The notes below the pieces were generated by a model. It was not told where the DNA came from and did no database searches. It was given only the letters and a program-made list of their open reading frames with translations. Position numbers and translations under genes: made by a program. A stretch of DNA of 64,000 nucleotides from Verrucomicrobiaceae bacterium (GTDB lineage: Bacteria; Verrucomicrobiota; Verrucomicrobiia; Verrucomicrobiales; Verrucomicrobiaceae): contig JAIXYN010000090.1 in NCBI GenBank assembly GCA_027490195.1, positions 1 to 64,000 on the forward strand. The letters are read 5' to 3'. This document shows, piece by piece, positions 60,371 through 64,000 of this stretch (position 1 is the stretch's first letter; each line of letters starts with the position of its first letter).

Positions 60371-63232
60371 TCAAGCCTTCAAGAACTTTCCGGTCACGCT
60401 CTTCACATTGGCCGCCACCTGCTTGGGCGTTCCGGTGGCCAGCACGTACCCACCCTCGGTGCCGCCGCCCGGGCCGAGGTCGATGATCCAGTCGGCGCAG
60501 CGGATGACGTCGATGTGGTGTTCGATGACGATCAGGGTGTTGCCGGCATCGCGGAGGCGGAGGAGGACGCCGAGGAGGGTTTGGATGTCGGCGCTGTGGA
60601 GGCCGGTGGTGGGTTCGTCGAGGACGTAGAGGGTGCGGCCGGTGCTGCGTTTGGCGAGTTCAGCGCTGAGCTTGATGCGCTGCGCCTCACCGCCGGAGAG
60701 GGAGGCACCGCTCTGGCCGAGGCGGATGTAGCCGAGGCCGGTTTCTTCCAACGTGCGCAGCTTGGGGCCGATGCTGGTGCTGCGGTCAAAGAATCGGACG
60801 GCTTCGCTGACGGTCATGTCCAGCACATCGGCGATGTTCTTGCCTTTGAAGGTGACCTCCAGCGTCTCTGCACCGTAGCGACGGCCTTTGCAGGATTCGC
60901 AGGTGACATACACATCGGCGAGGAAGTGCATGTCGATCTTGATGACGCCATCGCCTTCGCATTTTTCGCAACGGCCGCCGGGGGTGTTGAAGCTGAAGCG
61001 TCCGGCATCGTAGCCGCGCATGCGGGCCAGCGGCAGTTGGGCGAAGAGTTCGCGGATGGGGCCGAAGGCGCCGGTGTAGGTGGCGGGATTGGAGCGCGGG
61101 CTGCGGCCGATGGGGGACTGATCGATGACGACGACTTTGTCGAGTTGCTCCAGACCGGTGATTTTTTCGTGTGCGCCGGGGATCTCCTTGGCGTCGTAAA
61201 AGTGGCGGCGCAGGGCGCGCATGAGGATGTCATCGACGAGGGTCGATTTGCCGCTGCCTGAGGGGCCGGTGACGCAGGTGAAGCTGCCGAGTGGGAAGGC
61301 GGCGGTGACGTTGCGCAGGTTGTGCTCGGTGGCACCGTGAATGGTGAGCGAGTGCTTCGAGCGCGGGCCCAGAGACTCTGTGATCAGCGTTTGCGGCAGT
61401 GCTTTTGCCTCGATGCGAACTCGGCCGCTCAAGTAGCCTCCAGTGATGGAATCGGGATTTGCGGCAATCTCTGCAGGCGTGCCCTGAGCGGTGATTTTGC
61501 CACCGAGTTGTCCGGCGCCGGGGCCGAGTTCGATGATGTAATCTGAGGCGCGCATGGTTGCCTCGTCGTGCTCCACGACGAGCACGGTGTTGCCGAGATC
61601 GCGCAGGCGGAGGAGGGTTTGAATGAGTCGCTCGTTGTCGCTGGGATGCAGGCCGATGCTGGGCTCATCCAGCACATAGAGCACCCCCGCGAGCCCCGCT
61701 CCGATCTGCGAGGCCAGGCGAATGCGCTGCATCTCGCCGCCGGAGAGCGTGCCGCTTTCGCGGTTCAGAGCGAGGTAGCCGAGGCCTACTTGCTCCAGAA
61801 ACTCGATGCGCTTGCTGATCTCGCGCTGTAGCTCGCCGACATACGCCTTCTGCTGCTCGGTGACTTCCAGCTCACGCATCCACAGCAAGGCATCGCGGGT
61901 TTGCAGGGCGGTGAAGTCGTGGATGTTCAGGTCTTTGTCCTGAGCACGCAGCTTGACCGCCAGTGATTCCGGCTTCAGACGCATGCCCCCACAAGCCGCG
62001 CAGGCCTGCAGATTCATCAGCCGACTGAGGGCGGCGCGCAGCACATCGCTCTCGGCGTTTTGATACAGGCGGGCGATTTCCGGCAGTAGTCCTTCAAAGG
62101 GCTTGGCCACGCTGCGTTTGTTCTCCGTCTTTTTCCAACCTGTGCTGATGGGGGTAGCATTGGTGCCATGAAAAAGGGCGTGTTTGAAGTCCTGCGGAAG
62201 GTCTTCAAACGGCACGTCCATCGCTGCGCCGAAGTGTTTGGCCAGGGCCTCGATGCTTTGATTGAAAATCTGCTTCACCTTGGGGTGGCGCGCCCACCAG
62301 GCCTTGATCGCGCCATCGTTCAGCGATTTGGATTCATCCGGCACCAGCAGGGTGGGGTCTGGCGTGGGCGTCGTGCCGGTGCCTTCGCAGATGGGGCAGG
62401 CACCGAGGTGGGTGTTGAATGAGAAATGTTGGGGCGTGAGGCGCTCGATCACATAGCCGGTGCGCGGATTGGCAAAGGCGGTGGTGTAGCTGAGAATTTC
62501 CTCGCTGCCGTCCAGATTTACGAGGAACTGCACCTCGCGCTCGTTCCAGTGCAGGGAGCTTTCGATGGCCTCCATGAGGCGCTGGCGGGAGTCTGCACGC
62601 ACGACCAGGCGGTCGATGACGATCTGGACTTGCTGCATTTCTGTGTCCTCCAGCTTGAGGGAATCCTCCAGCTCCGCCACGGCGCCGTTGAGCCGCACAC
62701 GCACGAAGCCCTGACGCTTGAGCTTTTCAAACAGAGTGAGAGTGTCTGCGCCGCTGGCCGGTGGCTGGGGGGAGAGGACCATGACGCGGGTGCCTTCACC
62801 CAGAGCCAGCACCTTGTCGGCGATCTCAGGCGGCGTGCTCCGGTGCAGTTTTTCACCCGTGCTTGGGTCATAGGGCTGGCCCGCTACGGCATAGAGGACG
62901 CGCAGGTAATCGTAGATCTCTGTGACGGTGGCGATGGTGCTGCGCGGGTTCGGATTTGAATGCACCTGCTCGATGGCCACCGCCGGGGACAGCCCTTCGA
63001 TGAAATCCACGTCCGGCTTCTGCATCTGGCCCAGAAATTGCCGTGCGTAGGCGGACAGGCTCTGCACATAGCGGCGCTGGCCCTCGGCAAAGAGCGTGTC
63101 GAATGCCAGGGACGACTTACCGCTGCCGCTGACGCCGGTCAGGACCACGAGTTGGTGTCGTGGGATGTCCACGTCGATGTTTTGGAGGTTGTGCTGGCGT
63201 GCACCTCGCACGCGGATCACGTCTTTAGGCAT
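60371..63232 (-). CDS. uvrA: UvrA-type excinuclease ATPase, divergent
   Basis: The 953-residue protein has two ABC halves: Walker A GVSGSGKSS (33-41) and a second GPSGSGKST, two signatures (LSGGEMQRIRLASQ and LSGGEAQRIKLSAE) and Walker B VLYVLDEPSIGLH and LYVLDEPTTGLH. CAACGGMRLKPES and CEKCEGDGVIKIDMHFLADV carry the middle and last zinc cysteines. In the first zinc module only C279 and C282 remain (GACPICEGTG); the partner CxxC, expected near 253-256, reads FANP. UvrA recognises bulky DNA damage with UvrB. Because of this change it may be a second, specialised UvrA. ATG 63232 starts at the family N-terminus. Confidence 0.9.
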   Translation of the reverse strand: MPKDVIRVRGARQHNLQNIDVDIPRHQLVVLTGVSGSGKSSLAFDTLFAEGQRRYVQSLSAYARQFLGQMQKPDVDFIEGLSPAVAIEQVHSNPNPRSTIATVTEIYDYLRVLYAVAGQPYDPSTGEKLHRSTPPEIADKVLALGEGTRVMVLSPQPPASGADTLTLFEKLKRQGFVRVRLNGAVAELEDSLKLEDTEMQQVQIVIDRLVVRADSRQRLMEAIESSLHWNEREVQFLVNLDGSEEILSYTTAFANPRTGYVIERLTPQHFSFNTHLGACPICEGTGTTPTPDPTLLVPDESKSLNDGAIKAWWARHPKVKQIFNQSIEALAKHFGAAMDVPFEDLPQDFKHALFHGTNATPISTGWKKTENKRSVAKPFEGLLPEIARLYQNAESDVLRAALSRLMNLQACAACGGMRLKPESLAVKLRAQDKDLNIHDFTALQTRDALLWMRELEVTEQQKAYVGELQREISKRIEFLEQVGLGYLALNRESGTLSGGEMQRIRLASQIGAGLAGVLYVLDEPSIGLHPSDNERLIQTLLRLRDLGNTVLVVEHDEATMRASDYIIELGPGAGQLGGKITAQGTPAEIAANPDSITGGYLSGRVRIEAKALPQTLITESLGPRSKHSLTIHGATEHNLRNVTAAFPLGSFTCVTGPSGSGKSTLVDDILMRALRRHFYDAKEIPGAHEKITGLEQLDKVVVIDQSPIGRSPRSNPATYTGAFGPIRELFAQLPLARMRGYDAGRFSFNTPGGRCEKCEGDGVIKIDMHFLADVYVTCESCKGRRYGAETLEVTFKGKNIADVLDMTVSEAVRFFDRSTSIGPKLRTLEETGLGYIRLGQSGASLSGGEAQRIKLSAELAKRSTGRTLYVLDEPTTGLHSADIQTLLGVLLRLRDAGNTLIVIEHHIDVIRCADWIIDLGPGGGTEGGYVLATGTPKQVAANVKSVTGKFLKA

Positions 63233-63358
63233 GAGTACACACAAGCCGCGTGGGGAAGGGGAGATCAAGCCCAAGAAAACCCCGGCTGGCCCGTTTCCAG
63301 AATGGTGCATGTGGGCGGTTGATTATTTCCGGCCTCTCTCCTAGACTCTCCTACTGCC

Positions 63359-64000
63359 ATGAAACCTCTCCTTGTCATCGCCCTGGCCATCGCCGTCGGT
63401 TACGTCTCCTACGAGTATGTGTATCCGCCTTTAGCTGATGCCATGAAGTTCACCAAGCACGTTCCTAAAAAGGAGGAGCCCAAGCAGGAGGTCGTCGTCG
63501 CCCCGGCACCGAAGCCGGTCAAAAAAGAGCCAAAGATCGTCATGGAGGCACCCGCTCCGAAGCCGGAGATGAAGCCTGAGGAGCCAAAACCTGAGATGGC
63601 CAAGGCTCCCGAGCCGCCGCCGGTGGACCCGAACGCTTTCGTCGCTCCCGTGTTCCCTCCCGTGGACGAAGTCACTCAGAACTGGGCCGTGGTGCCGAAA
63701 GGCTTCTTCAGCACGCCCAAGCAGGTGACCATGAAGAAGGACCTCGAACTCAAGATGCAGATGGGCAAAGCCACTGCGGCTACCACCTTCAAATCCGGCA
63801 CCAAAATCTTCGTCATGGGCCAGGAGGGGACCAACCTGGTCGTGGGTGCCTCTGCGGGTTCTCCTATGCGTGGCTTGGTGGGGATGGATGACACCGACTT
63901 CAAGGACGTCTTCACCGCCGCCTATGAACAGGTCAAAGTCGTGCAGACCGAGAACGCCCGCAAAGCCCACGAATACCGCCTGGCCTCCGCCGAGCGCGCC
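63359..64000 (+). CDS. Membrane-anchored Pro/Lys/Glu-rich protein, 3' end outside window
   Basis: From ATG 63359 the frame stays open to the window edge (214 codons). A hydrophobic N-terminus (MKPLLVIALAIAVGYVSYEY) acts as signal or anchor. Residues about 38-95 are low-complexity Pro/Lys/Glu (KPVKKEPKIVMEAPAPKPE), typical of a flexible linker across the cell wall. A folded region follows, with FKSGTKIFVMGQEGTNLVV, resembling an SH3-like barrel. Family not recognised. It is divergent from uvrA. Confidence 0.65.
   Translation, partial: MKPLLVIALAIAVGYVSYEYVYPPLADAMKFTKHVPKKEEPKQEVVVAPAPKPVKKEPKIVMEAPAPKPEMKPEEPKPEMAKAPEPPPVDPNAFVAPVFPPVDEVTQNWAVVPKGFFSTPKQVTMKKDLELKMQMGKATAATTFKSGTKIFVMGQEGTNLVVGASAGSPMRGLVGMDDTDFKDVFTAAYEQVKVVQTENARKAHEYRLASAERA

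Noticed and set aside
1-64000. tRNA, rRNA genes and CRISPR arrays
   Set aside because: Looked for cloverleaf-like TPsiC segments, rRNA cores and regularly spaced short repeats by eye; none seen.

Overview
The window is about 64 kb of GC-rich bacterial DNA, broken by one clearly AT-richer island at about 18.4-24.9 kb. LpxD, lipoprotein signals, a LolD/MacB-type ATPase and several families common in the Planctomycetes-Verrucomicrobia-Chlamydiae group (PafA-like phosphatases, sulfatase and PQQ-propeller remnants, DUF1111 dihaem proteins, pseudokinases) suggest a Gram-negative member of Verrucomicrobia, perhaps near Prosthecobacter. This placement rests on gene content; no rRNA is present. No tRNA, rRNA or CRISPR array was seen.

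Layout. 0-6 kb holds housekeeping-type genes: an LsrF-like aldolase/thiolase cut by the window edge, a branched-chain aminotransferase, an L,D-transpeptidase, a NhaD-type antiporter, a SLOG/YpsA-like protein and an unknown protein. 5.7-15.7 kb holds a fatty-acid desaturase convergent with one giant type I polyketide synthase (KS-AT-DH-cMT-ER-KR-ACP-reductase-like). 15.9-27.3 kb holds two large FtsX-type permeases, originally in tandem, now separated by a 6.5-kb AT-rich island. A 129-bp copy of the second permease's 5' end sits on the left side of the island.

The island is the most interesting part. It carries two sets of genes resembling the SdpA/SdpB maturation proteins of the Bacillus SDP peptide-toxin system: one split and translationally coupled pair, and one in which the HTTM (SdpB-like) and SdpA-like parts are fused. 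Three very short secreted or membrane-inserted Cys-containing peptides lie beside them, with two larger exported proteins between. I read it as a candidate SDP-like peptide production locus. No family search could be run.

27.5-48 kb holds a TIR-transmembrane-repeat protein, a cell-wall amidase, a Gln/Gly-rich membrane protein, a pseudo-M48 membrane protein with a broken HEXXH, two pseudokinases, a dihaem cytochrome protein and a four-gene potABC-ydcF operon lacking the binding protein. 48.5-64 kb holds a second desaturase, lpxD, a PolX-type DNA polymerase, an M20 amidohydrolase, a LprI-like protein, a VF530-like protein, a LolD-like ATPase, a PafA-like phosphatase, a divergent uvrA and a Pro/Lys/Glu-rich anchored protein cut by the window edge. 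Two decayed genes (sulfatase, PQQ-propeller) lie among them.
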